From Deinococcus arcticus (GTDB lineage: Bacteria; Deinococcota; Deinococci; Deinococcales; Deinococcaceae): a DNA stretch of 64,000 bases. Below are positions 11,759 through 22,609 of the stretch, piece after piece (position 1 is the stretch's first letter; each line of letters opens with the position of its first letter). A program made the translations under genes and the position numbers. The stretch covers positions 62,001 to 126,000 of the forward strand of contig NZ_PYSV01000009.1 in assembly GCF_003028415.1 (NCBI RefSeq). Direction: 5' to 3'. The notes beneath the pieces were generated by a model, which was given only the letters and a program-made list of their open reading frames with translations, was not told where the DNA came from and searched no databases.

Positions 11759-11791
11759 CCCCCCAGTGTAGCCCGCGCCCGGCCAGACAAA

Positions 11792-11816
11792 AGGACCCCC
11801 CGCATGGGAGGGTCCT
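11792..11816 (-). terminator. Intrinsic terminator of the SLH protein gene
   Basis: On the minus strand AGGACCCTCC pairs with GGGGGGTCCT around a short loop and is followed by TTTTG. It begins 14 bases after the SLH gene stop. Confidence 0.75.
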
Positions 11817-11830
11817 GCTTCAGAGGAAGC

Positions 11831-13027
11831 TTAGAAGTAGAACTTCAGGCCGGCCTTGACGCCGCCGTTGAAACCGCCGTTGGTGGCGTTGGCCGGCAGA
11901 CCGGTACCCGCGCCCTTATTGCTGAAGTAGTAGCGCCCGTTGCCTTCCACGAAGACCGCAATGCTGTCGGTCACGCGGTAATCGGCGCCCAGCAGTACAT
12001 TGGCGTAGAGGTCGGTGGCGTTGACGGTGCTGCTGTTGCGCACCAGCCCGCTCGTCAGGCCCAGACCGGCGCCCACGTAGGGGGTCAGGCCGCCGCCCGT
12101 ATTGATTTCATAGGTGGCGTTCACGTCGGCGCTGATGGCGTTGAAGGCCGGGGTGTATTCCACGGCGGCGCGGGCGCCGACCGGGCCCAGCACGTTGCTG
12201 GAGCCCACCATGGCCGTGCCAGTCAGGCAGTAGTTCACGCGGGTGCGGTTGGCGCCGCTGCCCAGTGACAGGCACTCGGAGCCGACGCCCGCCGACTTGG
12301 CGCCGAAAGCAATGCCGGCGTACAGGCCACGGCTGACCGTGACTTCCGTGGGGGTGGGCTCGCCAATCACCACGGTGGCGGGGGGCGTCACGGGGGTGGT
12401 GGTCACGGTACCGCTGGCGCTGGTGCCGGCGGGACCAGCCGGGCCCGCAGGACCCTGGGGACCGGCCGGGCCCTGGGGACCAGCGGGGCCCGCAGGACCG
12501 GCGGGGCCAGCGGGAATGTTGCGGATGGCGGCTTCCAGCGCGTCGATGCGGGCCTGCAGGGCCGCCACATCGGCCGAACCGGTGGCCGTCCCAGTGCCCA
12601 GGCCGTTGATGCGGGCTTCCAGCGCGTCAATGCGGGCCTGCTGCTCGGCGCTCAGGCGCTCCAGGTCAGTCACGCGGGTGGCGATGGCGGCCAGCTCGGT
12701 GCTGACTTCCTGCATGCCGTTGGCAATGGCGGTCATGTCGCCGGCGTTAAAGCCGCAGTTGGCCAGGGCGCCGGCCTGCAGGGCGCGGTAGAAGATCAGC
12801 GCGGCCTGGTACCGGGTCAGGTTCTCGTTGCCCCGGAAGGTGCCGTCGGGGAAGCCCTGAATCAGACCGCACTGCACAATGCGGTCCACGGCGTCCTTGG
12901 CCCAGTGTCCGGCAGGCACATCGCTCAGGGTGACCTGGGCCGGTGCAGAGGTGGCGGGGGCGGTCTGGGCGCCGGCAGCGCCGAGGCTCAGGGCCAGGGT
13001 GGACGCGAAGATCAGTGATTTGCGCAT
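11831..13027 (-). CDS. SLH-domain outer-membrane protein with collagen-like linker and beta-barrel
   Basis: 398 residues. Order of parts: signal peptide ending near AAGAQ; one S-layer homology domain (about 33-95, WAKDAVDRIVQCGLIQGFPD, FRGNENLTRYQAA); helical coiled coil (about 105-172); an uninterrupted collagen-like G-P-A/G-P-Q repeat (about 173-200); a C-terminal ~170-residue beta-barrel of the OmpA/OmpW size ending KAGLKFYF with terminal phenylalanine. This fits the Deinococcus/Thermus architecture in which the SLH domain binds the cell wall and the barrel sits in the outer membrane. The collagen-like spacer is unusual. GAAGGAGAA precedes ATG, and a terminator follows. Confidence 0.82.
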   Translation of the reverse strand: MRKSLIFASTLALSLGAAGAQTAPATSAPAQVTLSDVPAGHWAKDAVDRIVQCGLIQGFPDGTFRGNENLTRYQAALIFYRALQAGALANCGFNAGDMTAIANGMQEVSTELAAIATRVTDLERLSAEQQARIDALEARINGLGTGTATGSADVAALQARIDALEAAIRNIPAGPAGPAGPAGPQGPAGPQGPAGPAGPAGTSASGTVTTTPVTPPATVVIGEPTPTEVTVSRGLYAGIAFGAKSAGVGSECLSLGSGANRTRVNYCLTGTAMVGSSNVLGPVGARAAVEYTPAFNAISADVNATYEINTGGGLTPYVGAGLGLTSGLVRNSSTVNATDLYANVLLGADYRVTDSIAVFVEGNGRYYFSNKGAGTGLPANATNGGFNGGVKAGLKFYF

Positions 13028-13365
13028 GTGGAGTTCTCCTTCGGTTCAAAAAGGGCAGGCCCGCAGAATCGTGACCTGTCCTCCTTTGGTCCACCGTAGG
13101 CAGGGGGAGTGAGCCTTTTGTGAATTTCCGTCGCGGAAGTGCCTGATGACCCGACGCCACATGAGCGCGGCCTGACTCAGTCCTAAAAGTGTATATAGGA
13201 TGAGAAAAAGCACCCGAAGTCTGAGAGACCTTCTGACGTGCTGCGCCTGAAAACCAGGTTCTCTATGAGAAAACTGTCTGCAACGTTACTCTTGTGCCTC
13301 ATGAGTAAAGATGGGCCCTGAAAAGCGCTCTGTGGCCCACCACTGCGCCTCTCTATACTTGATTT
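13028..13365. other. Divergent intergenic region of the SLH gene and deoD
   Basis: 338 bases without a gene. It holds the leader of the SLH gene (AAGGAG just before 13027 on the minus strand) and the deoD promoter. Around 13190 the plus strand reads GTGTATATAGGAT, an AT-rich stretch that may contain the minus-strand -10 for the SLH gene. I see no long inverted repeat. Confidence 0.4.
13354..13359 (+). promoter_or_regulatory. -10 element of deoD, leaderless arrangement
   Basis: TATACT ends six bases before ATG 13366. Transcription would start at or next to the start codon, so the mRNA would have no Shine-Dalgarno leader, as reported for many Deinococcus genes. Confidence 0.6.
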
Positions 13366-14109
13366 ATGAGTCAGATTCATGTTCGTGGCCTGCCAGGGGA
13401 TGTGGCCCCCTTCGTCTTGCTGCCCGGCGACCCCAACCGGGCCCGCCATATCGCCCAGACCTATCTGGACGGCGCGCGGGAATACACGTCGCACCGGCAA
13501 CTGCTGGGCTTTACCGGTACCTACTGGGGCGTTCCCGTCAGCGTGCAGACCACCGGCATGGGCTGCCCCAGCGCCGCCATCGTGGCCGAGGAACTGGCGC
13601 GGCTGGGCGCCCGGACCCTGATCCGGGTGGGCACCCTGGGCGGCGCCACCCCCAGCGTGGCTCCCGGTGATCTGGTGATTGCCACGGCGGCCGTGCCCAA
13701 CGACGGCACCACCCGCCAGCTGCTGGGCGGGGCACCCTACGCCCCAGCCGCCAGCTTCGAGGTGAACGAGGCGGCGGTGCAGGCCGCCCGCGCCCAGGGC
13801 GCCCCGCACCATGTAGGGCTGATCATGACCGAGGACGCCTTCTATGCCAGCACCCCCGAACACGCGCGCCTGTGGGCCGGACGCGGCGTGCTGGGTTTTG
13901 AAATGGAGGCCAGCGCCATTTTCCTGGTGGCGGCGCAGCGTGGCCTGCGCGCCGCCTGCCTGACTGCGTGCAGCAACGACATTGGCGACCCGCAGCTGGT
14001 ACCAGACGACGTGCTGGCCGCTGGCGTGGACCGCATGGTGCGCGTGGCGCTGGAGGCCATTGCCACCCTGGCTGCCCGCGAACAGGGAGAACGGACCGGG
14101 CCAGGCTAA
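13366..14109 (+). CDS. deoD: Purine nucleoside phosphorylase, DeoD type
   Basis: 247 residues, the size of the hexameric PNP family. It phosphorolyses purine (deoxy)nucleosides to base and (deoxy)ribose-1-phosphate. Family features are FVLLPGDPNRARHIA near residue 18, TTGMGCPSAAIVAEEL, RVGTLGGATP and the GFEMEASAIFLVA segment that contacts the sugar. A leaderless -10 lies directly upstream. Its TAA stop codon is the first three bases of a family 1 repeat, so the element inserted exactly at the gene end. Confidence 0.9.
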   Translation: MSQIHVRGLPGDVAPFVLLPGDPNRARHIAQTYLDGAREYTSHRQLLGFTGTYWGVPVSVQTTGMGCPSAAIVAEELARLGARTLIRVGTLGGATPSVAPGDLVIATAAVPNDGTTRQLLGGAPYAPAASFEVNEAAVQAARAQGAPHHVGLIMTEDAFYASTPEHARLWAGRGVLGFEMEASAIFLVAAQRGLRAACLTACSNDIGDPQLVPDDVLAAGVDRMVRVALEAIATLAAREQGERTGPG

Positions 14110-14254
14110 GTCACTCGCTGCCAAGCCCCCGATCAACCGAGCCGGCTGGAACAGCTGCGCCGCGGAGCGAGTATCGAAAAAAGGACGTTGCACCGGGAGT
14201 GGAGACTTTGCGGTGCTCTCCTGAAAATTCGCAACGTGAGGTGCAACGTCCTTA
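14107..14254 (+). repeat. Family 1 palindromic repeat, copy A
   Basis: 148 bases from TAAG, which includes the deoD stop, to CTTA. Contains GATCAACCGAGC, GAGCGAGTATCG, then AAAAAAGGACGTTGCACC and its inverse GGTGCAACGTCCTT, a 14-base perfect stem. On the minus strand this stem is followed by TTTTTT, so it looks like an intrinsic terminator for transcription entering deoD from behind. Ends TAAG/CTTA are mutually inverted; TA may be the duplicated target. Confidence 0.8.
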
Positions 14255-14379
14255 ACAAGCAGCGTCAACACAGCATGCCGCCGCCCGGTTTCCCGCACCC
14301 TGGGGCCGGGCGGCGGCCTGGTGTCTGGGTGGCCTGGCCCCCCCGGCGCGTCCCCCGCCGCGTGTGGCAGGATGAACCC

Positions 14380-15169
14380 ATGACGCAGCTGGACGAATTT
14401 GAATTCAACAATGTGCAGATTGACCAGCATGGCCCCATTGCGGTCCTGACGGTCACACGCCCGAAGGCCCTGAACGCCCTGAACGCCGACACCCTGTCGG
14501 AGATCGCGCAGGCGGTCAACCTGATTGTGGAAGACGCCGAGGTGGGCGCGCTGATCATCACCGGCTCGGGCGAGAAGGCGTTCGTGGCCGGCGCCGACAT
14601 CAGCGAGTTCACCAACCTGGACGGCGTGTATGACGGCCGCGAGATGTCCCTGGCCGGGCAGGACGTGATGCACCAGATCGCCTCGCTGCCCATTCCGGTC
14701 ATTGCCGCCGTGAACGGCTTTGCGCTGGGGGGCGGCCTGGAACTGGCGCTGGCCTGCGACGTGCGCGTGGCGGCCACCACGGCCCGCCTGGGCCTGCCCG
14801 AGGTGAGCCTGGGCCTGATTCCGGGCTTCGGCGGCACCCAGCGGCTGGCCCGGCTGGTAGGTGCCGGGCGCGCCCTGGACCTGATGCTGACCGCCCGGCA
14901 GGTCAAGGCCGACGAGGCGCTGACCATGGGCCTGGTGAACTACGTGGCCGACGACGCCCTGCAAAAGGCGCGCGAGGTGGCCGAGAGCATGCTGCGGCAC
15001 GCCCCCATCGCCCTGTCGCTGGTGAAAGAAGCGGTGCGCCGGGGCCTGGACACTACGCTTGAAGGCGGCCTGGAAGTCGAGGCCGATCTGTTTGGCATGA
15101 CGGTGGCCACCAAGGACTTCCGCGAGGGGGTGGACGCCTTTTTGAACAAGCGGCGCGCGGAGTTCCAGG

Positions 15170-15177
<8 letters not shown>
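14380..15177 (+). CDS. Enoyl-CoA hydratase/isomerase family protein
   Basis: 265 residues of crotonase fold. The CoA-binding and oxyanion features are present: NALNADTLSE, FVAGADISEF (first oxyanion amide), NGFALGGGLELALACDVRVA, and LPEVSLGLIPGFGGTQRL carrying the two glutamate positions of true hydratases (E in LGLPEVSLG). A role in fatty-acid beta-oxidation is likely. ATG 14380 follows CAGGAT by a few bases, and no strong Shine-Dalgarno is seen, suggesting a leaderless start. It overlaps the next gene by eight bases. Confidence 0.85.
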
Positions 15178-16234
<1,057 letters not shown>

Positions 16235-16263
16235 GCCCAGCCGGAACAGCGCCGCAGGACAGC

Positions 16264-16297
16264 AGAAAGGACCGCCCAGCCAGGAGCGGTCCTTTCT
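16264..16297. terminator. Bidirectional terminator
   Basis: AGAAAGGACCGC and GCGGTCCTTTCT form a 12-base-pair stem with a ten-base loop; both strands end in a T-containing run. It serves the HD gene on the plus strand and the hydrophilic protein gene on the minus strand. Confidence 0.8.
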
Positions 16298-16312
16298 CTG
16301 AAGTGTTTGGGC

Positions 16313-16651
16313 CTACTTGTCGGTGCCGGGCAGCGGGGTGGCCCGCTCCGGGCCGCCGTCAATGCCGCCGCTGCGGTGGGTGCCCTCGCCGCCAGCGGCC
16401 CGGCCTTCCAGGTCGCTGTCACCGGTGTTGTTGGGCACCCCCTGGCGGTCTTCAAAGTCGCGGCCGCCCAGCCGGCCATCGTTGAAGCCGGGCTGGTCAT
16501 TGGGGTTGCCACTCTCCCCCATCACGTCCTGGTGCAGCAGACTCTCGGCCACCATCTTTTCCTGCAGCAGTTCGCCTGTGGTGCCGTCGTCACGAATCTC
16601 GCCGTCGGGGGCGTAGCCGCCGCCTCTGTCCACTCGGTCGTCTCGGGTCAT
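16313..16651 (-). CDS. Small very hydrophilic, Gly/Asp-rich protein (hydrophilin-like)
   Basis: 112 residues with almost no hydrophobic stretch: rich in G, D, E, R and N (GGYAPDGEIRDDGTTGELL, GRLGGRDFEDRQG). It has no signal peptide or recognisable domain and is predicted to be disordered. Composition fits the hydrophilin class associated with desiccation tolerance, which would suit Deinococcus, but this is inference from composition only. The repeated GE/GD-rich pattern is consistent with real coding. Confidence 0.6.
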   Translation of the reverse strand: MTRDDRVDRGGGYAPDGEIRDDGTTGELLQEKMVAESLLHQDVMGESGNPNDQPGFNDGRLGGRDFEDRQGVPNNTGDSDLEGRAAGGEGTHRSGGIDGGPERATPLPGTDK

Positions 16652-16801
16652 GGCCTCACGCTAGCCTGCACCCCACCCGCGCTGGGTGGGACGGCACTGA
16701 GCCTGGTCTTTAGAGAATCCGGCGAAATGCGGCGCTGGCGCCGTGGGCGCCGCCTCACCCACTGCCGCGCAGATCACACCCTGCCCCTTTGCCCCGGGGC
16801 C

Positions 16802-16807
16802 TATACT
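16802..16807 (+). promoter_or_regulatory. -10 element of greA
   Basis: TATACT with nine bases to ATG 16817, again a leaderless arrangement. No Shine-Dalgarno lies between. Confidence 0.55.
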
Positions 16808-16816
16808 TGACCGTCT

Positions 16817-17287
16817 ATGACCAGAGACCGCATCACCATGACCCAGCGTGGGTATGACAAATTGCTCGAAACGCTGCACTACCTGAAAACCACCAAGCGT
16901 GAGGAAATCTCCGAGAACATGGGCCGCGCCATTGAGGACGGCGATCTGCGCGAAAGCGCCGCCTATGACGAGGCCCGCATGCAGCAGAGCGAGAACGAGG
17001 CCCGCATTGCCGAGCTGGAAAGCCAGCTGGAACGCGCGCTGATTATTGAAGAAGACGCCTCCGGCGGCGCGGGCCTGGGCGCCCGGGTGCGGGTGAAAGA
17101 TGCCAAGGGCAAGGAGCACCACTTTGAGCTGGTGGGCACCTACGAGGTGGATGTGCTGAAGGGCAAGATCAGCGACGCCAGCCCGATCGGCAAGGCCCTG
17201 AGCGGCAAGAAGGCCGGCGAGAAGGTGACGGTGCAGCTGCCCAAGGGCACCGCCGAGTTCGAGATTCTGAGCGTGGACTACGCCTGA
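16817..17287 (+). CDS. greA: Transcription elongation factor GreA
   Basis: 156 residues: an N-terminal antiparallel coiled coil (about 1-75) and a C-terminal FKBP-like domain. The coil tip GDLRESAAYDEAR carries the acidic residues that coordinate metal in the RNA polymerase secondary channel and stimulate transcript cleavage, which distinguishes it from the Gfh1 inhibitor found in this phylum. The C-terminal motif SPIGKALSGKKAGEKV is typical of GreA. A terminator follows at once. Confidence 0.92.
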   Translation: MTRDRITMTQRGYDKLLETLHYLKTTKREEISENMGRAIEDGDLRESAAYDEARMQQSENEARIAELESQLERALIIEEDASGGAGLGARVRVKDAKGKEHHFELVGTYEVDVLKGKISDASPIGKALSGKKAGEKVTVQLPKGTAEFEILSVDYA

Positions 17288-17317
17288 AGCCGGGTGAGCG
17301 GCGCCTGCGCGCCTGGG

Positions 17318-17344
17318 AAGCCTGCCCTGCACCGGGGCAGGCTT
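17318..17344 (+). terminator. Intrinsic terminator of greA
   Basis: AAGCCTGCCC pairs with GGGCAGGCTT around a loop, followed by TCCTGGTTT, 31 bases after the greA stop. Confidence 0.75.
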
Positions 17345-17519
17345 TCCTGGTTTCGCTGAACTGGTGTCCCCCGCTCCACGGCCACCGAGAAAGCGCCGCC
17401 ACGGTCAGGGGGTCAAAGGCACTGTCCAGCGCCCAGGGGCCGGGCCGCTCCTATCCCAGCTGACGTTCAAGGCCCACCCACCTCTGACCCTGCGCGCCGA
17501 TCTGACCTTTATGGCGTGC

Positions 17520-17665
17520 GGCTACTGCTACGGGACTCAGGTGACCCGAAGGCGAGGGGGGAGCGGACTCGCAGAGCGAAGAAGAGAAAAGACAGGACTC
17601 CGGCGATGGAACAGCACCCCTGCGCCCTTTCCAATACGCTTTGGAATCAGAGGAGGCTTGTATGA
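17520..17665. repeat. Decayed repeat sequence
   Basis: Short stretches such as TACGGGACTC, GACTCGCAGAGCGAAGA and ATGGAACAGC resemble family 2 repeat pieces. The segment ATGGAACAGCACCCCTGCGC up to CTTTGG is paralleled at 45391-45430, so both places hold relics of a shared element. The bases before it (17347-17520) hold nothing I recognise. Confidence 0.4.
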
Positions 17666-17814
17666 GGGCCTGGGCGCCCGGCGGGGCCCCGGTCCCGGCC
17701 CTGCGCCACATCGGCGCTCAGGCGGTGGCTGCCCACGCCGGTTGCAGCGCAGAACAGAGAAAATACGGGACTCCGGCCACTGGAACGCGAACTGGCGCAG
17801 CACGCCAGCAACCG

Positions 17815-17959
17815 GCGTACAGCGCCTTTCACGCCGAACTGGGCCGCTTTGTGCTGCACCCAGCTTCAGGCGTGGCAGCCGCTCTGGACTGGGCCTGTGC
17901 CGCTCAACCTGAGCGTGAACGTCTCGGCGCGCCATGGGCAGGCCCACCCACTTGCCTAA
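17815..17959 (+). pseudogene. Relic of an EAL-domain (c-di-GMP phosphodiesterase) gene
   Basis: Two frames together give a recognisable EAL-domain piece: AELGRFVL in one frame (from about 17833), then after a frameshift CTQLQAWQ and LNLSVNVSARHGQAHPLA in the next. This matches the family pattern (L)GRWVL-x-x-AC-x-QL-x-AWQ ... L-x-VNVSARQF-x-x-P-x-L. The fragment ends at a TAA that is the first bases of a family 1 repeat, so repeat insertion truncated it or followed its decay. No continuation was found beyond the repeat. Confidence 0.5.
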
Positions 17960-18262
17960 GTCGCTCGCTGCCAAGCTCCCGATCAACCGAGCGGGCTGGA
18001 ACAGCGGCGCCGCAGAGTGATACGGGTTCCGAAAAATTCCGTAACGTGTTACGGAATTTTTTCGACCAGAGGGAGAGGGAAAAGAGACGGATTTCCGGGA
18101 ATTGGGCTGGAACAGCGCCGAAGGCGGGGAACATCCGGCGCTGTCCCGGATGTTACGGAAATGGACGGAATCCGTATGGGAAGAGAAAAAAGTGCGTTGC
18201 ACCGGGAATGGAAACGTTTCTGCACCCTTCTGAACCGTTGAAATGGGAGGGGCGAGGTACTT
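17957..18262 (+). repeat. Family 1 palindromic repeat, copy B1, interrupted
   Basis: Starts TAAGTCGCTCGCTG as in the other copies and continues GATCAACCGAGC. At 18021 it is split by a family 2 element and resumes near 18183 with AGAAAAAAGTGCGTTGCACC. Its right half is diverged (GAAACGTTTCTGCACCC). It runs directly into copy B2 in the opposite orientation. Confidence 0.6.
18021..18176 (-). repeat. Family 2 palindromic repeat nested in family 1
   Basis: 156 bases from TACGGGTTCCG to GGAATCCGTA. Near the left end a near-perfect stem, CGAAAAATTCCGTAAC with GTTACGGAATTTTTTCG, is followed by a T-run on the plus strand. The middle has TTCCGGGAATTGG and GGCGGGGAACATCCGG, also found in the other family 2 copies. 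Its position shows it inserted after the surrounding family 1 copy. Confidence 0.7.
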
Positions 18263-18403
18263 GACGTTGCACCTCACGTTACGACTTTGCAGGAGAGCAC
18301 CGCAAAGTCTCCACGCCCGGTGCAACGTCCTTTTTTCGAGACTCGCTCTGCGGCGCAGCTGTTCCAGCCCGCTCGGTTGATCTAAAGATCAACAGCGAGC
18401 GAC

Positions 18404-18406
<3 letters not shown>
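18260..18406 (-). repeat. Family 1 palindromic repeat, copy B2
   Basis: On the minus strand it begins TAAGTCGCTCGCTG, where TAA is the stop codon of the Nudix gene, then TTGATCTTTAGATCAA, GAGCGAGTCTCG, AAAAAAGGACGTTGCACC and GGTGCAACGTC. It retains the full stem-loop, with TTTTTT after the stem on the plus strand. Confidence 0.75.
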
Positions 18407-19982
<1,576 letters not shown>

Positions 19983-20307
19983 GTTCGCCAGCCGCGCCGG
20001 TCTGGGGCCACTCCGGGCCGGCGGGAACCACACAGAATGAACACGGACAACATGGAGGCAGTCTAGCGTCCAGCCATATCGCGCAGCTGACACGGCCCCC
20101 GCGTGAATTCCTTACGTTTGGGAGGCTGGTCCAGAGCCGGATACCACGGGCCACACCGGCCGGGCCACACTGGCTGGGTCACACCGTTCCAGCACCTCTG
20201 CACCCCACTGTCCCAGCCACGCAGCCCCGGCACGGGGGCGCGCGGGCCCGGCCTCCGTCTAACCCGGCGCCTGGGGACCCCAGCAGGGCAGCGCTACAGT
20301 CGGGCGC
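19983..20307. other. Divergent intergenic region of prfA and hom
   Basis: 325 bases with no gene. It should contain both promoters; only the hom -10 is clear. A small tandem repeat lies at 20151-20192: CCACACCGGCCGGG, CCACACTGGCTGGG and a partial third TCACACCGTTCCAG (14-base unit). Its meaning is unknown. Confidence 0.4.
20295..20300 (+). promoter_or_regulatory. -10 element of hom, leaderless arrangement
   Basis: TACAGT is exactly seven bases before ATG 20308, with no Shine-Dalgarno in between. Confidence 0.55.
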
Positions 20308-21270
20308 ATGAGAACCGTGACTGTGGGGCTGCTGGGCTGCGGCACTGTGGGCCAGAATGTCCTGACCCTGATTGAGCGCCGCGCCGCCATCTTTGCCGAC
20401 CTGGGCGTGCGCATTGAGGTGGCGGGCGTGCTGGTGCGCGACCCTGCAAAGCCGCGCGACTGCCCCCCCGGCACCCCACTGACGGCCGACCCTGCGTTCT
20501 TGCAGGAGTGCGGTGTGGTGATTGAGGCCATGGGCGGCATTGAGCGTCCGCTGGCGCTGCTGCACCCCTCCCTGCGCTCCGGGCGGCCGGTGATCACTGC
20601 CAACAAGGCGCTGCTGGCCGAGCGCTGGGACGACCTGCGCGAGTACGCGCTGAATGGCAAGCTGTACTACGAGGCCTCGGTGATGGCCGGCACCCCGGTG
20701 ATTGGCCCCATGAGCACGGTGCTGCGCGCCAGCACCTTTACCCGGCTGCAGGCGGTGCTCAACGGCACCTGCCTGTACATCCTGACCCAGATGGAAGGCG
20801 GCAAATCCTACGCGCAGGCGCTCTCGGAAGCGCAGGCCCTGGGCTACGCCGAGGACCCGCCCACCCTGGACGTGGGCGGCTTTGACACCGCCCACAAGCT
20901 GACGGTGCTGGCCCGCTTCTGCGCCGACGGCAACTTCCGCTACGAGGATGTGGAGGTGCAGGGCATTGAGGGCGTGACCCTGGAACAGGTGCAGGCCGCG
21001 CGGGCCCGTGGAGAACAGATCAAGCTGGTGGCCGAACTGCAACGCGACGGGGACCGCTGGCACGCCCGGGTCTCGCCCCAGTCGCTCCCCGACCGCCATC
21101 CGCTGTGCAGCGGCGGGGCCAGCCGCAACGCCATGGTGTACGAGGGCGAGGAATGCGGCACCCTGCTGTTTGCGGGCGGCGGGGCCGGGGGCATGGTCAC
21201 CGCCAGCGCCATGGTGGGCGACCTGCTGGACTGGGTGATCGGGTTTCCGGGGCACGTACCGCTGCACTGA
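20308..21270 (+). CDS. hom: Homoserine dehydrogenase
   Basis: 320 residues, a short form without the C-terminal ACT domain that many longer enzymes carry. It reduces aspartate semialdehyde to homoserine for threonine and methionine. The Rossmann motif is [14 protein letters not shown], followed by [15 protein letters not shown] and [14 protein letters not shown] (catalytic-site lysine region) and [20 protein letters not shown]. Lack of ACT suggests no direct feedback by threonine through that domain. Leaderless promoter; a hairpin follows. Confidence 0.9.
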   Translation: MRTVTVGLLGCGTVGQNVLTLIERRAAIFADLGVRIEVAGVLVRDPAKPRDCPPGTPLTADPAFLQECGVVIEAMGGIERPLALLHPSLRSGRPVITANKALLAERWDDLREYALNGKLYYEASVMAGTPVIGPMSTVLRASTFTRLQAVLNGTCLYILTQMEGGKSYAQALSEAQALGYAEDPPTLDVGGFDTAHKLTVLARFCADGNFRYEDVEVQGIEGVTLEQVQAARARGEQIKLVAELQRDGDRWHARVSPQSLPDRHPLCSGGASRNAMVYEGEECGTLLFAGGGAGGMVTASAMVGDLLDWVIGFPGHVPLH

Positions 21271-21299
21271 AGACTGCTGCGCCGCATCTGCGGCATGGG

Positions 21300-21337
21300 G
21301 GGCTACTCCACGCCGGGCCTCGCCCCCGGAGTAGCCC
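21300..21337. terminator. Hairpin after hom
   Basis: GGGCTACTCC (21300-21309) pairs perfectly with GGAGTAGCCC (21328-21337) around an 18-base loop. There is no T-run, so it could be a Rho-type or processing hairpin rather than an intrinsic terminator. Confidence 0.4.
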
Positions 21338-21355
21338 GGGGCGCACGCTGGAGGC

Positions 21356-22603
21356 ATGACCCCAGCGCCGCCGCCTGCCGCCCCCGACCGCCTGTGGAAC
21401 CGCTCGTTCGTCCTGTGGTGGCTGGGCAGTGCCCAGAGCGCCCTGGGCACTGCGCTGGCTGGAATTGCCACCAGCTTTCTGGTGCTGAACCAGACCGGCA
21501 GCGCAGGTCTGATGGGCGTCAACCTCGCGCTCGCCCTGCTGCCGGGGCTGCTCTCGCCGCTGTTCGGCACGCTGGTGGACCGCCTGCCGCTGCGCCTGCC
21601 ACTGGTGCTGGGCAACGTGCTGCGCGGCCTGCTGCAACTGGGCGTGGGGGCGCTGGCCCTGGGCGGCGAGGTGCCGCTGGGCGTGATCTACGCGGCCTCG
21701 TTCATGACGGGCCTGATCGGCGCGTTTTACGGCCCGGCCAGCATGGGGGTCACGCCCCGGCTGGTGCCGCCGGATCAGGTACAGCGCGCCGCCGGGCTGA
21801 TGCAGGGCACCGCGCAGAGCCTGCAGCTGGCAGGCCTGGTGGGCGGCGGGGTACTGGTGGGAACGCTGGGCAGTGCGCCCGCCCTGATGCTGGACGGCGC
21901 CTCCTTTCTGCTGTTTGCGGCGTTGCTGTTGCTGGTTCAGTTGCCGGCGCGTGCCCCCCGGGCACCAGGGCAGCCCTTCTGGGCGGATTTCCGCGCCGGG
22001 CTGGCCTATGCCCGGCAAAGCCCGCTGATCCTGGGTCTGCCCGCGCTGGCCTTCTTACTGAACGCCTCGTTCGCGCCGCTGGAAATGCTGCTGCCCGCCC
22101 GCATGACCGCTCTGGGGGCCGGCGCACAGGGCTTTGGCCTGTTCTTTGGCCTGATGCTGGGGGGCCTAGCTCTGGGCAGTTTCATGCTGGCGGCGCTGGG
22201 CCCCCGGCTGTCCCCTGCCCGCCTGAGCGTGTGGGGCCTGGCCGGCATGGGCGCGGCGGTACTGGCCCTGAGCCTGTCGCAGACCGCCGGACAGATGTAC
22301 GCGCTGGCCGCCGTGCTGGGCCTGTTCAACGCCGCCGCCAACGTCTCGATTGGGGTGATTTTCCAGCAGCGCGTGGCGCCCGAGTTCTACGGCCGCGTGG
22401 GCAGCCTGCTGACCATGGTGAGCATGGCCGGCATGCCCCTGGTGCTGCTGGGCCTGGCCCCGGTGGCCGACCGGGTGCCCATCGCCACTGTGTTCGCGGT
22501 GGCCGGCGCGCTGGCCCTGCTGGCCGCGCCCGTATGGGCTGGCCTGCTGCGCCGGGACCGGGGCGCGGCTCCAGTCCCGGGCCCTCTGCCCGCCAACCCC
22601 TGA
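21356..22603 (+). CDS. Major facilitator superfamily transporter
   Basis: 415 residues with about 12 hydrophobic helices. MFS features include the loop 2-3 region LVDRLPLRLPLVLGN and NLALALLPGLLSPLFGTL in the first half; the second half starts near LILGLPALAFLLNASFAPLEM. Similarity is greatest to drug/macrolide-type efflux MFS proteins, but the substrate is not defined. GGAGG stands right before ATG. It converges with an HTH regulator gene, from which it is separated by the heptamer array. Confidence 0.8.
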   Translation: MTPAPPPAAPDRLWNRSFVLWWLGSAQSALGTALAGIATSFLVLNQTGSAGLMGVNLALALLPGLLSPLFGTLVDRLPLRLPLVLGNVLRGLLQLGVGALALGGEVPLGVIYAASFMTGLIGAFYGPASMGVTPRLVPPDQVQRAAGLMQGTAQSLQLAGLVGGGVLVGTLGSAPALMLDGASFLLFAALLLLVQLPARAPRAPGQPFWADFRAGLAYARQSPLILGLPALAFLLNASFAPLEMLLPARMTALGAGAQGFGLFFGLMLGGLALGSFMLAALGPRLSPARLSVWGLAGMGAAVLALSLSQTAGQMYALAAVLGLFNAAANVSIGVIFQQRVAPEFYGRVGSLLTMVSMAGMPLVLLGLAPVADRVPIATVFAVAGALALLAAPVWAGLLRRDRGAAPVPGPLPANP

Positions 22604-22609
22604 GGGAAA

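Noticed and set aside
19983..20093. Upstream 37-codon extension of prfA
   Set aside because: The extension lacks similarity to RF1 N-termini and the GTG at 19982 gives the standard start.
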